Positions 52,655-62,347 of a DNA stretch of 64,000 nucleotides are shown here, piece after piece. Source of the DNA: Poritiphilus sp965212595 (GTDB taxonomy: Bacteria; Bacteroidota; Bacteroidia; Flavobacteriales; Flavobacteriaceae); the NCBI GenBank assembly GCA_965212595.1, contig CBDBVE010000003.1, forward strand, positions 1 through 64,000. Direction: 5' to 3'. A program made the position numbers and the translations under genes. The notes under the pieces were generated by a model. That model was not told the DNA's origin and searched no databases. It saw only the letters and a list, made by a program, of their open reading frames with translations. Numbering within the stretch: position 1 is the first letter of the stretch; every line of letters begins with the position of its first letter.

Positions 52655-53149
52655 ATGGATTTGGTAACACCCGAATTGGGACTAATATTTTGGACTACAC
52701 TTGCATTCCTAATTTTACTTTTTGTGTTAGGAAAGTTTGCTTGGAAGCCCATCCTAAAGGCTGTAAACGAAAGAGAAGCTTCTATTAAGGATGCACTTGC
52801 GGAAGCAGAGAATGCCAGAAAAGAAATGCAAAATCTTCAGGCTGATAATGAGCGTATTTTAAAAGAAGCTCGTGCCGAAAGGGAAGGCATGCTAAAAGAA
52901 GCCAGAGAATTGAGAGACAAAATTGTTTCTGATGCCAAGGAGCAGGCTAAGGTTGAAGCCGATAAGCTGGTAAAGCAGGCGCAAGCTACGATAGTTAGTG
53001 AGAAGAAAGCCGCAGTATCTGATATCAAGAATCAAGTTGCCAATCTCTCGGTTGAGATCGCAGAGAAAGTGATCAAGGAACAATTGGCCAACAAAGACAA
53101 GCAGCTAAAGCTGGTTGAAGATATGTTGGGTGATATTAAATTGAATTAG
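52655..53149 (+). CDS. atpF: ATP synthase F0 subunit b
   Basis: The 164-residue stator subunit has one N-terminal membrane helix (LIFWTTLAFLILLFVLGKFAW, residues 10-30) and a long charged coiled coil rich in Ala, Glu and Lys (NAREASIKDALAEAENARKEM-like). The length is normal. It lies six bases before atpH. Confidence 0.96.
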   Translation: MDLVTPELGLIFWTTLAFLILLFVLGKFAWKPILKAVNEREASIKDALAEAENARKEMQNLQADNERILKEARAEREGMLKEARELRDKIVSDAKEQAKVEADKLVKQAQATIVSEKKAAVSDIKNQVANLSVEIAEKVIKEQLANKDKQLKLVEDMLGDIKLN

Positions 53150-53155
53150 TGACCA

Positions 53156-53695
53156 ATGAGTGAATCTAGAGCCGCTATACGTTATGCCAAGGCAGTGTTA
53201 GACCTGGCCATTGAAGCTAAGGCAACAGATGCCGTTGAAGCCGATATGCGAACTGTGGTTAGCACCATTTCCGAGAACGATGAGCTCCGCGAGATGTTAG
53301 CGAGCCCTATTGTTAAAGGCGCTGATAAAAAACAGACCTTATCTTCTGTTTTTACAGGGATTAACGGCATTTCTGAAGGCTTACTCTCCGTACTAATGGA
53401 GAATAAGCGAATCTCGCTTCTTGAAGAAGTTGCCCTCAAGTATATCATCTTAAACGAAAAATTAAAGGGCGAGGCCGTAGCAATGGTAACCACCGCGGTT
53501 CCGCTTACTGCTGATTTAGAGGAGGATATTCTGATGCAAGTACAGAAAATCACAGGGAACAAGGTGACTATTGAAAATAAAGTGGACGAAAAAATTATTG
53601 GCGGATTTGTACTTCGTATTGGAGACCTTCAGTACGATGCGAGTATTGCCAATAAATTAAACGGACTAAAAAGAGAATTTACAAATGCAGTATAG
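53156..53695 (+). CDS. atpH: ATP synthase F1 subunit delta
   Basis: The 179-residue stator protein connects b to alpha. It has the N-terminal RAAIRYAKAVLDLAIE helix and the C-terminal signature KVDEKIIGGFVLRIGDLQYDASIANKL. The length is normal. The region 53182-53562 also reads open on the other strand, which is only a compositional shadow. Confidence 0.96.
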   Translation: MSESRAAIRYAKAVLDLAIEAKATDAVEADMRTVVSTISENDELREMLASPIVKGADKKQTLSSVFTGINGISEGLLSVLMENKRISLLEEVALKYIILNEKLKGEAVAMVTTAVPLTADLEEDILMQVQKITGNKVTIENKVDEKIIGGFVLRIGDLQYDASIANKLNGLKREFTNAV

Positions 53696-53738
53696 TCCTT
53701 CGCTGAAGCTACGGACTATAAACATATAACTAGAAACA

Positions 53739-55319
53739 ATGGCAGGAGTTAAAGCCGCTGAGGTATCAGCAATTTTAAAGAAACAGTTATCAGGATTTGA
53801 GGCCACCGCCACTTTAGACGAAGTGGGAACTGTATTACAGGTTGGTGACGGTATTGCAAGGGTTTATGGCCTTTCTAATGCCCAATATGGCGAACTTGTA
53901 GAATTTGAGGGAGGGCTCGAAGGAATTGTACTTAACCTTGAAGAAGATAATGTTGGGGTAGTACTTCTAGGACCTTCTAAAGAAATAAAAGAAGGTGCCA
54001 CAGTGAAGCGTACACAGCGTATCGCCTCTATCCAGGTTGGTGAAGGTATTGTAGGTAGAGTTGTAGACACCCTGGGAACACCCATTGATGGAAAAGGAGC
54101 TATTTCAGGTGAGCTTTATGAAATGCCGCTTGAGCGAAAAGCTCCTGGGGTTATTTTTAGACAACCTGTAAACGAACCGCTTCAAACCGGAGTAAAGGCG
54201 ATAGACGCGATGATCCCGATTGGTAGAGGCCAGCGTGAGCTAGTTATTGGTGACCGTCAGACTGGAAAAACAACAGTTTGTATTGATACCATCCTAAATC
54301 AAAAAGAATTCTATGATGCAGGAGAACCGGTATACTGTATTTACGTGGCTATTGGGCAAAAGGCGTCAACAGTTGCCGCTATTGCCAAAACCTTAGAAGA
54401 CAAAGGAGCGCTTGCTTATACTACCATTGTAGCAGCAAACGCATCAGACCCTGCGCCTATGCAGGTGTACGCACCATTTGCAGGAGCTGCCATTGGCGAA
54501 TACTTTAGAGATACAGGAAGGCCAGCCTTGATCATTTATGATGACCTTTCAAAACAAGCGGTAGCTTACCGTGAGGTATCGCTTCTATTAAGACGTCCAC
54601 CAGGGCGTGAGGCGTACCCTGGAGATGTATTCTACTTACACTCAAGACTATTAGAGCGTGCGGCTAAAGTAATTAATGACGATGCTATCGCAAAGAACAT
54701 GAACGACCTTCCAGATCCGCTCAAATCTGTGGTAAAAGGCGGAGGTTCATTGACAGCACTTCCAATAATTGAAACACAAGCAGGTGACGTTTCAGCTTAT
54801 ATCCCAACCAACGTAATTTCAATTACCGACGGACAAATATTCCTGGAGCAGGATTTATTTAATCAGGGGGTTCGTCCCGCGATCAACGTGGGTATCTCTG
54901 TATCAAGGGTTGGTGGATCAGCGCAGATAAAATCCATGAAGAAAGTAGCAGGAACACTTAAGTTAGACCAGGCTCAGTTCCGTGAATTAGAGGCTTTTGC
55001 CAAGTTTGGTTCAGACCTTGACGCTGCGACTCTAAATGTGATTGAGAAAGGACGCCGTAATGTTGAGATATTAAAACAAGCTCAGAACGACCCTTTTACT
55101 GTTGAAGACCAGGTGGCAATTATTTACGCCGGATCTAAGAACCTCTTAAGAGATGTCCCTGTTGAGAAGGTAAAAGAATTTGAGAAAGACTACCTGGAGT
55201 TCCTAAACGCCAAGCACAAGGATGTATTAGATTCCTTAAAGGCAGGCAAACTAACCGATGAGGTAATAGATACCCTTACTACTGTTTGTAAGGATTTGTC
55301 AGAGAAGTACCAGGCTTAA
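53739..55319 (+). CDS. atpA: ATP synthase F1 subunit alpha
   Basis: The 526-residue subunit carries the non-catalytic nucleotide sites. Walker A is GDRQTGKTT near residue 170. ALIIYDDLSKQAVAYREVSLLLRRPPGREAYPGD and the C-terminal helical domain are all present. The length is slightly long, as usual in this phylum. It is followed after 30 bases by atpG. Confidence 0.98.
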   Translation: MAGVKAAEVSAILKKQLSGFEATATLDEVGTVLQVGDGIARVYGLSNAQYGELVEFEGGLEGIVLNLEEDNVGVVLLGPSKEIKEGATVKRTQRIASIQVGEGIVGRVVDTLGTPIDGKGAISGELYEMPLERKAPGVIFRQPVNEPLQTGVKAIDAMIPIGRGQRELVIGDRQTGKTTVCIDTILNQKEFYDAGEPVYCIYVAIGQKASTVAAIAKTLEDKGALAYTTIVAANASDPAPMQVYAPFAGAAIGEYFRDTGRPALIIYDDLSKQAVAYREVSLLLRRPPGREAYPGDVFYLHSRLLERAAKVINDDAIAKNMNDLPDPLKSVVKGGGSLTALPIIETQAGDVSAYIPTNVISITDGQIFLEQDLFNQGVRPAINVGISVSRVGGSAQIKSMKKVAGTLKLDQAQFRELEAFAKFGSDLDAATLNVIEKGRRNVEILKQAQNDPFTVEDQVAIIYAGSKNLLRDVPVEKVKEFEKDYLEFLNAKHKDVLDSLKAGKLTDEVIDTLTTVCKDLSEKYQA

Positions 55320-55349
55320 TTTTCATTTCAAAAAGCGATATAATAAAGT

Positions 55350-56210
55350 ATGGCTAACCTAAAGGAAATACGCAACAGAATAGCAACGGTTTCTTCGACT
55401 ATGCAGATTACCAGCGCCATGAAAATGGTATCGGCTGCAAAGTTGAAGAAAGCACAAGATGCCATTACTGCTATGCGTCCTTATGCCGATAAACTTACCG
55501 AATTGCTACAGAGCTTAAGCGCAAGCCTGGATTCTGATGGTGGAAGTAAGTATGCGGATAACAGGGAAGTAGAAAAAGTTTTAATTGTGTCTATTACCTC
55601 CAATAGAGGTTTGTGCGGCGCTTTTAACTCCAATATCATAAAGCAATCTGTTTCTTTATTACATGGGACTTATGGTGACAAAAAGGTAGACTTTCTAACC
55701 ATAGGGAAGAAGGGGAATGATCTTTTGGGGAAACGGCATACGGTGATTGCGAATCACAGTGATGTTTACGACGATTTAACTTTTGATAATGTTGCTCGTG
55801 TTGCAGAAGAGTTAATGAACTTGTTTACAGATGGTTCCTATGACAAAATTGAATTGGTTTACAACAAATTCAAGAATGCCGCCACACAAACCTTGATGAC
55901 CGAACAGTTTCTACCTATAGAACCTACTGAAAATCAAGAGGTGTCAAATGCAGATTATATCTTTGAACCTTCTAAGGCAAAGATTGTAGAACAACTTATC
56001 CCTAAATCGCTAAAAACACAGTTGTTTAAGGCGGTTAGAGATTCTTTTGCGAGCGAACACGGTGCGCGTATGACCGCTATGCACAAGGCAACGGATAACG
56101 CAACAGAGCTTAGAGACCAGCTAAAATTGACCTATAACAAGGCAAGACAGGCTGCCATTACCAATGAAATCCTTGAGATTGTTGGAGGGGCAGAGGCACT
56201 AAATAACTAG
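55350..56210 (+). CDS. atpG: ATP synthase F1 subunit gamma
   Basis: The 286-residue central shaft has paired N- and C-terminal coiled-coil helices (RIATVSSTMQITSAMKMVSAAKL; MHKATDNATELRDQLKLTYNKARQAAITNEI) and SNRGLCGAFNSNI near residue 82. This is the last atp gene here. Beta and epsilon (atpD, atpC) do not follow and must be elsewhere, a common split in Bacteroidota. Confidence 0.97.
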   Translation: MANLKEIRNRIATVSSTMQITSAMKMVSAAKLKKAQDAITAMRPYADKLTELLQSLSASLDSDGGSKYADNREVEKVLIVSITSNRGLCGAFNSNIIKQSVSLLHGTYGDKKVDFLTIGKKGNDLLGKRHTVIANHSDVYDDLTFDNVARVAEELMNLFTDGSYDKIELVYNKFKNAATQTLMTEQFLPIEPTENQEVSNADYIFEPSKAKIVEQLIPKSLKTQLFKAVRDSFASEHGARMTAMHKATDNATELRDQLKLTYNKARQAAITNEILEIVGGAEALNN

Positions 56211-56232
56211 TAGCTCAACCTGTGAATAAAAC

Positions 56233-56266
56233 AAATCCCTGACTAATTTTAGTCGGGGATTTTTCG
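56233..56266 (+). terminator. Rho-independent terminator of the atp operon
   Basis: A 13-base stem (56233-56245 with 56250-56262, one G-T pair), an ATTT loop and a following T run lie 22 bases after the atpG stop. Confidence 0.85.
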
Positions 56267-56348
56267 TTGCAATAGCTGTATAAATGTACATTTGACGTTT
56301 TTGGCACCAATTTTGGTTTTATATCTTTACCACAGCAAAATAGAAAGA

Positions 56349-56852
56349 ATGAAAAATACAATTTACATAGTATTAAGTTTAATTATGGGACTTTCGGGAT
56401 GCGCATCACAAAAAAAGCTGGAAACCTCCACGCCCTTTACCATAGGTCCGGCGATCTGCCAGGAATGGGTAGCTGGAAAAGAAGAAAGTGGTTCTGGCGA
56501 GGTAATTAAGATCACCATTAATGAAATGGCCGCTGAAAAAGTTGAATTGCAAAATATCTATTTCAGAGGGTCTATGGCGAAGGTTATTATGGAAATGGAA
56601 GATAAGGGGATGACAGCTTCAGCCAGGTTTGAAAAGCACAAACCAGATATGATTATGCACGCAGATTCTACAAAGGAAGTTGGAAATCAGCCTCCAAAAC
56701 TCAAATCTAAGGATGGCAAGGAGTTTCCTTTTGAGCTGCAAAGAGATGAGGCAGTACTCAGCTACCTGGAAGACGATAAAGTGAAATATGTAAAAATTAC
56801 CGGTATCGTCGACAAACCAGCACGTATTTACCCCGGGAGGCCACAGAACTAG
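56349..56852 (+). CDS. Lipoprotein of unknown function
   Basis: From ATG 56349 the protein has 167 residues with a lipoprotein signal, IYIVLSLIMGLSGC (Cys18). The mature part is beta-rich with no family I recognise; features are GPAICQEWVAGKEESGSG near residue 31 and TGIVDKPARIYPG at the end. It is a single gene behind the atp terminator. An upstream in-frame ATG at 56292 would destroy the signal peptide. Confidence 0.78.
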   Translation: MKNTIYIVLSLIMGLSGCASQKKLETSTPFTIGPAICQEWVAGKEESGSGEVIKITINEMAAEKVELQNIYFRGSMAKVIMEMEDKGMTASARFEKHKPDMIMHADSTKEVGNQPPKLKSKDGKEFPFELQRDEAVLSYLEDDKVKYVKITGIVDKPARIYPGRPQN

Positions 56853-56912
56853 CTTTTTTTGCAGCCTTTAAATATGTACTTTTAGGTCTTACCTAACGTA
56901 AACGCTTTAGGC

Positions 56913-58376
56913 TTGTTTCGAAAACTTTTTAAGCAAACGTTTATTTATGGGCTTGCGACGGTGCTACCTCGCATGCTTTCTTTTCTGCTTACCCCATTGT
57001 TTGTTAGTGTTTTACAAACCAATGAATATGGAGAGGTTTCTATAATTTTTGCTTGGTTTGCTATTTTCAACGTATTCCTGGCCTATGGGATGGAGACCGC
57101 TTTTTTTAGGTTTTACAGTAATTCTGAAGAGAAAAGTTCGGTGCTCTCTACTTCGCTGATTTCCATCCTCGTCACAACGCTCTCTTTCGGTATAATCGCT
57201 TTAAGTATGGGCAGCTTTCTCTCTGAAGCTATTGCCATAGATCTTAAGTATATAAAACTTGCTATCTATATTCTGGCTTTAGATGCATTGGTCATTATAC
57301 CCTTCGCATACTTACGTGCTAACGAACGACCTATCCGCTATGCGGTAGTCAAAATCGTAAATGTTGCAATCAATCTGGGTTTAAACATCTTCTTTCTTTT
57401 GTTGCTTCCCGGACTGGCGGAATCCAACCCTGAGGGCTTACTGGGAGTTATTTATAAGGTAGATTTTGAAATCTCCTATATTTTTATTGCCAATCTTATT
57501 GCGAGTGCCATAACCTTACTAATGATGTTTGGTATCTACCTGCGCCAGCCCCTTGTTTTTAATCGGGGTCTTTTGACAAAAATGCTCAAATATGCCCTTC
57601 CTGTTATGATTGCAGGAGTTGCCTTTACGATCAATGAAGTATTTGACCGGATTCTTTTAGCAGAACTTCTACCGCCTGATGTAGCTGAAAGCAAAGTTGG
57701 AATGTATTCTGCCTGCTACAAGCTGGCCCTTTTTATGACGCTTTTCGCTACAGCTTTTAGGTTAGGAATAGAACCCTTTTTCTTTAGTCATGCCAGCTCA
57801 GAAAACCCGCAAAAGGCCTATGCTCAGATCACCAATTATTTTGTGATCCTAGGGAGCGTGATTTTACTTTCGGTAGTGGTCTTTGCCGATGTTCTAAAGT
57901 TGTTCATTGTGCCAAACAGTGATTATTGGGAAGCCATGCCTATAGTACCGATTATTCTTTTGGCCAGTTTTTGCCTGGGGATCTACCACAGTCTTTCGGT
58001 TTGGTATAAGGTCACAGACCGAACACGTTTTGGAGCTATTATCTCTATCGCAGGGGCCGTAATTACTATTGTCATTAATGTGGCTTTCATTTCCAAAATA
58101 GGCTATTACGCTTCAGCTATAGCCACGCTAGCCGCCTACGCTTCCATGATGATATTGTCTTATTACTTTGGAAGGAAATATTACCCTATTCCCTACAACT
58201 TCAGAAAAATTATTTTTTATCTGAGCCTGTCTATCCTGCTTTCGGCAATTTCATTCTACGTTTTTAACAGAAATTTGGTAGTAGGAAGCCTCTTCCTTTT
58301 TGTATTTTTAGGATTGGTGTACAAGATGGAAAATGAAACCCTTAGACGTATTTTTTTAAGAAAAAATAAGCTTTAA
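56913..58376 (+). CDS. Second polysaccharide flippase (Wzx/MATE-like)
   Basis: The 487-residue protein has about 14 membrane helices and an N-terminus of the flippase type: MFRKLFKQTFIYGLATVLPRMLSFLLTPLF. The longer length and ETAFFRFYSNSEEK set it apart from the flippase at 17 kb. The start is TTG 56913, since no ATG is available before the first helix. The dut gene follows after 12 bases. It might carry a different lipid-linked oligosaccharide, for example for glycoproteins or lipopolysaccharide. Confidence 0.85.
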   Translation: MFRKLFKQTFIYGLATVLPRMLSFLLTPLFVSVLQTNEYGEVSIIFAWFAIFNVFLAYGMETAFFRFYSNSEEKSSVLSTSLISILVTTLSFGIIALSMGSFLSEAIAIDLKYIKLAIYILALDALVIIPFAYLRANERPIRYAVVKIVNVAINLGLNIFFLLLLPGLAESNPEGLLGVIYKVDFEISYIFIANLIASAITLLMMFGIYLRQPLVFNRGLLTKMLKYALPVMIAGVAFTINEVFDRILLAELLPPDVAESKVGMYSACYKLALFMTLFATAFRLGIEPFFFSHASSENPQKAYAQITNYFVILGSVILLSVVVFADVLKLFIVPNSDYWEAMPIVPIILLASFCLGIYHSLSVWYKVTDRTRFGAIISIAGAVITIVINVAFISKIGYYASAIATLAAYASMMILSYYFGRKYYPIPYNFRKIIFYLSLSILLSAISFYVFNRNLVVGSLFLFVFLGLVYKMENETLRRIFLRKNKL

Positions 58377-58388
58377 AAAGTGTTGCGA

Positions 58389-58832
58389 ATGGAACAATTG
58401 AAAATTAGAATAGTAAATAATTCGAAGCATCAGTTACCTCACTATGAGTCGGTTGCCTCAGCAGGAATGGATTTAAGGGCCAATATTTCGGAAGCTATTA
58501 CGTTACAACCTTTAGAAAGGGTAATTGTAAAAACCGGACTATTTATTGAACTTCCTCTTGGGTACGAGGCGCAGGTAAGGCCACGAAGTGGCTTGGCGGC
58601 AAAAAAAGGAATCACTGTCCTAAATGCACCCGGAACTATTGATGCCGATTATAGAGGGGAAATAGGAGTGATACTTGTTAATCTATCCCAGCTTCCGTTT
58701 ACCTTAGAAGATGGCGAACGTATTGCACAATTGGTGATCGCGCAGCATGAGAGGGCAGAATGGATAGAAGCTGAAGCCTTAACAGAAACCGCCAGGGGAG
58801 CAGGAGGATTCGGAAGCACTGGAATGAAGTAA
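58389..58832 (+). CDS. dut: dUTP diphosphatase
   Basis: The enzyme cleaves dUTP to dUMP, keeping uracil out of DNA and feeding dTMP synthesis. All five trimeric dUTPase motifs are visible: AGMDLRA, RPRSGLA, GTIDADYRGEIGV, RIAQLVI and RGAGGFGSTG. I start at ATG 58389 (147 residues) and not at the GTG nine bases upstream. Confidence 0.96.
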   Translation: MEQLKIRIVNNSKHQLPHYESVASAGMDLRANISEAITLQPLERVIVKTGLFIELPLGYEAQVRPRSGLAAKKGITVLNAPGTIDADYRGEIGVILVNLSQLPFTLEDGERIAQLVIAQHERAEWIEAEALTETARGAGGFGSTGMK

Positions 58833-58881
58833 GCGGCATGATGTGCCCTGAATTTAATGAAGATAAAGAACTGTTAGCTGT

Positions 58882-59790
58882 ATGAAATTAGTGCATTACT
58901 TGCTTCTTTTTGTGTTGGGGATGCATGGGCCGGTATGTTTCGCCCAGGAGGAGGAGAGTGCCGAAGTTTACCTTGAAGAATATACAGATGAATTTCAGGA
59001 TACCTTTTTTGAAGCCTTAAAACAAAAAGGCATTGAGAATTACGATAAGGCAATTAACCTCTTACTTGAATGTAAGCGATTAGATGCCGAAAATACCGCA
59101 GTCGACCACGAGCTTGCCAAAGCGTACTTGGCAGATAAGAACTATATAAAAGCACAGGAATATGCTATAAGCACCGTAAATGCGGAGCCTGAGAACGAAT
59201 GGTTCTTGGACACCCTGGTTGAAGTGGTGCAAAAACAGGGTGGTACAATTGAGCAAATCGAAGAACGCATTCCGTTTGACAATGCCTTGCTAAAAGAACA
59301 TCTGGCTTTAATCTACTATAAAAGGAGGAACTACCAGGCAGCTCTGAATATACTGAACCGTATAAAAAGTACGCCTTTTTCAAATACTTTAGCACTTAAG
59401 ATTAAGGATTCTCTTGAACAACTTAAAAAGATCTCTCAAAAACCGGATAATGAGCAGGCTATCAAAGAAAAAAACCCTTTGGAGGACTATAACTCGAGAA
59501 TTTCTGGTCTCATAGAACAGCAAGATTTCAAAGCGCTTTCAAGGGTGACTGCAGAGGCTTTGGAAAACTTTCCCTCTCAGCCTTTTTTCTATTATGCACA
59601 CGGCTTGGCTTTGAGCAAGACAGCACGGAAGCAGGAGGCAATTCAGCCACTGGAGACTGCATTGGACTATTTAATCGATGATACCGAATTAGCCAACAAA
59701 ATTTACAATGAATTGGCTGCGTGCCATTCGGCTTTGGGGAATACTTCGAAGGCAAATATGTATCTTAGTAAAATAAAATCAGGTTCATAA
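58882..59790 (+). CDS. Exported TPR-repeat protein
   Basis: The 302-residue protein has a signal peptide (YLLLFVLGMHGPVCFAQEE) and repeated helix pairs: GIENYDKAINLLLECKRLDAENTAVDHELAKAYLADKNYIKAQEYA, YYKRRNYQAALNIL, and FYYAHGLALSKTARKQEAIQPLETAL. Such repeats bind partner proteins in the periplasm. It is followed after five bases by a DUF4292 lipoprotein and then an EnvC-like protein, suggesting an envelope-assembly operon. Confidence 0.88.
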   Translation: MKLVHYLLLFVLGMHGPVCFAQEEESAEVYLEEYTDEFQDTFFEALKQKGIENYDKAINLLLECKRLDAENTAVDHELAKAYLADKNYIKAQEYAISTVNAEPENEWFLDTLVEVVQKQGGTIEQIEERIPFDNALLKEHLALIYYKRRNYQAALNILNRIKSTPFSNTLALKIKDSLEQLKKISQKPDNEQAIKEKNPLEDYNSRISGLIEQQDFKALSRVTAEALENFPSQPFFYYAHGLALSKTARKQEAIQPLETALDYLIDDTELANKIYNELAACHSALGNTSKANMYLSKIKSGS

Positions 59791-59795
59791 TTAGG

Positions 59796-60581
59796 ATGAT
59801 GAAACAATCGACTTTTCTTCAAAAATGGACCTTGGTTTGCCTGGGGCTCCTTCTTTTTTCTGCCTGTAAATCAAGTAAGATTGTTACGGATGGGAGTGTT
59901 AGTGAAGATCTTTCGGCCAGAGCCGTTATCAAAAACCACTATAAGAATGCACTCGACTTTAAGACCCTGAGCGGAAGGCTCAAAATTGATTATACCGATG
60001 GAGGAAGCTCACAAAGTGTTGGTGTTAGCCTTAGAATGGAAAAGGATGAGAAAATTTGGCTAAGCGCCCCTCTGGGTGTGGTTAAGGCATATATTACCCC
60101 CACAAGGGTTTCGTTTTATAACAAATTACAGAATGAATATTTTGATGGCGATTTTGCCTACCTCAGCGATCTGTTGGGAACAGAACTAAACTTTGAAAGA
60201 GTTCAAAATTTATTATTGGGCCAGGCTTTATTTGATTTAAGGGAAGAGCGATATGACCTGGCGATAAAAGATCAAACATATCAGCTCAAGCCCGAGAATT
60301 CTAAAGAGCTTTTTAAGCTGCTTTTTCAGATAGAACCGAAGAATTTTAAAATGGCAACCCAACAATTGTCGCAGCCATGGAAAAAAAGACTTTTAGAAAT
60401 TCGCTATAAAGATTATCAGAATAAAGACGCCAAAGTAATACCTAATGCAATAGGTATTGTTGCAATTGATAAAAATGAGCGAACCATTATTGACATCCTC
60501 TACAGGAATGTCGAATTTAACAGGCCCCTTAATTTTCCGTACAAAATACCAAAGGGTTTCGATGAAATTGTGCTGAAATAG
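59796..60581 (+). CDS. DUF4292 family lipoprotein (LolB-like fold)
   Basis: The 261-residue protein has a lipobox LLLFSAC (Cys24). The mature part is beta-rich: TLSGRLKIDYTD, SVGVSLRMEKDEKIWLSAPLG, KAYITPTRVSFYNK and FDGDFAYLSDLLG. This is the outline of DUF4292, which resembles LolB/LolA-type lipoprotein carriers. A role in lipoprotein handling is inferred from the fold. It is flanked by the TPR gene and the EnvC-like gene, with gaps of two to five bases. Confidence 0.83.
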   Translation: MMKQSTFLQKWTLVCLGLLLFSACKSSKIVTDGSVSEDLSARAVIKNHYKNALDFKTLSGRLKIDYTDGGSSQSVGVSLRMEKDEKIWLSAPLGVVKAYITPTRVSFYNKLQNEYFDGDFAYLSDLLGTELNFERVQNLLLGQALFDLREERYDLAIKDQTYQLKPENSKELFKLLFQIEPKNFKMATQQLSQPWKKRLLEIRYKDYQNKDAKVIPNAIGIVAIDKNERTIIDILYRNVEFNRPLNFPYKIPKGFDEIVLK

Positions 60582-60583
60582 TA

Positions 60584-61816
60584 ATGAGACAGCCGGCCTC
60601 ATATAAAATCTGTTCCCTACTGTTACTTGCAGTAATGTTCTTGGCTACCGGTCATGCTCAAACCGCTGAGCAGAAGACTCTGGAAGAAAAGAGGGAGCGT
60701 TTACAAAAAGAAATTGCCGAGATTAACAGACTGCTGTTTGCCGAAAAAAAGCAAAAGGGAACTGTACTGGATCAAATGGAAGGCCTTGATCAAAAAATAA
60801 ATGTAAGGCAACAGCTGATCAGAGTTACAAATCAACAATACAATCTGCTAAATCGCCAGATCAACGCAAATATCAGAAACATAGCGAAGCTACGGGAAGA
60901 CCTGGAGAGTTTGAAGGAGGACTACGCGGCGATGATCAGGAAATCTTATCAAAACAGGTCGCAGCAAAGCGGTTTGCTTTTTTTGCTTTCTTCCGAGAAT
61001 TTTTTCCAGGCTTTTAAGCGAGTGCAGTACTTGAAGCAGTATACCGAATTTCGTAAAGAACAGGGATTGGAAATAGCTAAGAAAACGGAAGAACTCACTA
61101 CCCTAAACAAAGATCTCACGGTTCAGCGAAAGGCAAAAGAGCAATTGATTGCGGAAAACAGGAGGGCTAAAGATCAGTTATTTGCTGAGATCAAGGCCCA
61201 AAAGGAATTGCTAAAGACCATTAGGCAGAACGAAAGCAAATACGCGGCTGCTATTGAAACAAAAAAGAAAGAAGCTCGAAAGATAGACAGGCAGATTGAA
61301 CGGCTTATACGGGAAGCTATCGCGGCATCTAATAAGAAGGCTGGAAACACAACCGTTGCCAGCAGTAAGTTCGTTTTAACACCTGAGGCCACCGTAATAG
61401 CCAATAATTTTTCTGCCAATAAAGGAAAACTTATTTGGCCTGTTGAGAAAGGAATTAAGAAGCAGGGTTTCGGGGTATACAAAGACGCGGTCTACCCAGG
61501 AATTAAGCATCAGAATAACGGGGTCATTATTGCTACCGATAAAGGCGCCAGGGCGAGGGCTGTTTTTGAGGGCGAGGTCATTGCCATTCTTGCTGTACCA
61601 GGGGGCAACAAGGGAGTGCAAATTAAACATGGAAACTATATCAGCACCTATTATAATCTCTCTAATTTATATGTCAAAAAGGGCGATAAGGTAGGCATTA
61701 AGGACGAATTAGGAGAGATATATACCAATCGGTTTAATGGTTTAACCCAACTCAAATTCTACCTTTACAGGGATGCAACGAAGCTCAACCCGGAAGAGTG
61801 GATTTACAGGCTCTGA
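60584..61816 (+). CDS. EnvC-like murein hydrolase activator
   Basis: The 410-residue exported protein has a signal peptide (ICSLLLLAVMFLATGHAQ), then long coiled-coil helices (about residues 28-270), then a LytM-type domain. The catalytic positions are changed: GIKHQNNGV has Asn where HxxxD has Asp, and the HxH site reads LKFYL. It therefore probably cannot bind zinc normally and acts as an activator of amidases in cell division. This fits EnvC. The stop abuts the convergent thioesterase gene. Confidence 0.88.
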   Translation: MRQPASYKICSLLLLAVMFLATGHAQTAEQKTLEEKRERLQKEIAEINRLLFAEKKQKGTVLDQMEGLDQKINVRQQLIRVTNQQYNLLNRQINANIRNIAKLREDLESLKEDYAAMIRKSYQNRSQQSGLLFLLSSENFFQAFKRVQYLKQYTEFRKEQGLEIAKKTEELTTLNKDLTVQRKAKEQLIAENRRAKDQLFAEIKAQKELLKTIRQNESKYAAAIETKKKEARKIDRQIERLIREAIAASNKKAGNTTVASSKFVLTPEATVIANNFSANKGKLIWPVEKGIKKQGFGVYKDAVYPGIKHQNNGVIIATDKGARARAVFEGEVIAILAVPGGNKGVQIKHGNYISTYYNLSNLYVKKGDKVGIKDELGEIYTNRFNGLTQLKFYLYRDATKLNPEEWIYRL

Positions 61817-62332
61817 TTACTCTTGTGTAAACAGCGCCTTGAGCTCTGTAGCTTCATCAGGAGCCATTTTTCCGGCCAGGACTAGACTGAGTTGTTTTCG
61901 TCTTAGAGCGCCTTCATAACGTTCTACTTCCAGATCGGTTTCGGGAGTCAAAGGGGGCACGGCCGTAGGCTTACCAGCATCATCGACAGCAACAAATGTA
62001 TAAATGGCCTCATTGGCCTTACTTTTTTCCCCGCTAAACCGGTCCTCCATCCACACATCGAGATAGACTTCCATTGATGTTTTAAAGGTTCTTGAAATAG
62101 CAGCTTCTATGGTTACCACGCTTCCAAGTGGCACAGCCCTATTAAATGCAACATGGTTAACCGATGCTGTCACCGTTATACGCCTGCTATGCCTGCGAGC
62201 TGCAATGCTGGCAGCACGATCCATCCTCGCCAACAATTCACCACCGAAAAGGTTATTTAGCGGATTGGTTTCGCCTGGGAGTACCATATCTGTCATAAAG
62301 GTCCTGGATTCACTAGGAGTTTTAGATCGCAT
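61817..62332 (-). CDS. Acyl-CoA thioesterase, hotdog fold
   Basis: From ATG 62332 the protein has 171 residues with the YciA/acyl-CoA hydrolase pattern: MVLPGETNPLNNLFGGELLARMDRAASIAARRH near residue 16, with the N..N..G...M motif, and VNHVAFNRAVPLGS. A single hotdog domain is present. The TTG at 62350 is part of the TATCTTTG promoter box, so I do not use it as start. It cleaves acyl-CoA esters in the cytosol; the preferred chain length is unknown. Confidence 0.9.
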   Translation of the reverse strand: MRSKTPSESRTFMTDMVLPGETNPLNNLFGGELLARMDRAASIAARRHSRRITVTASVNHVAFNRAVPLGSVVTIEAAISRTFKTSMEVYLDVWMEDRFSGEKSKANEAIYTFVAVDDAGKPTAVPPLTPETDLEVERYEGALRRKQLSLVLAGKMAPDEATELKALFTQE

Positions 62333-62347
62333 AGCCAAAGTTTTGCT

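Noticed and set aside
53182..53562. Minus-strand frame of 126 residues opposite atpH
   Set aside because: It lies wholly inside a well-supported ATP synthase gene and is a compositional shadow. The same holds for the long frame opposite atpB (51470-51973) and the one opposite the DUF6427-type gene (34474-34872).
56211..56348. Expectation of atpD and atpC after atpG
   Set aside because: A strong terminator follows atpG, and the next gene is an unrelated lipoprotein. The split is common in Bacteroidota and does not suggest a deletion.
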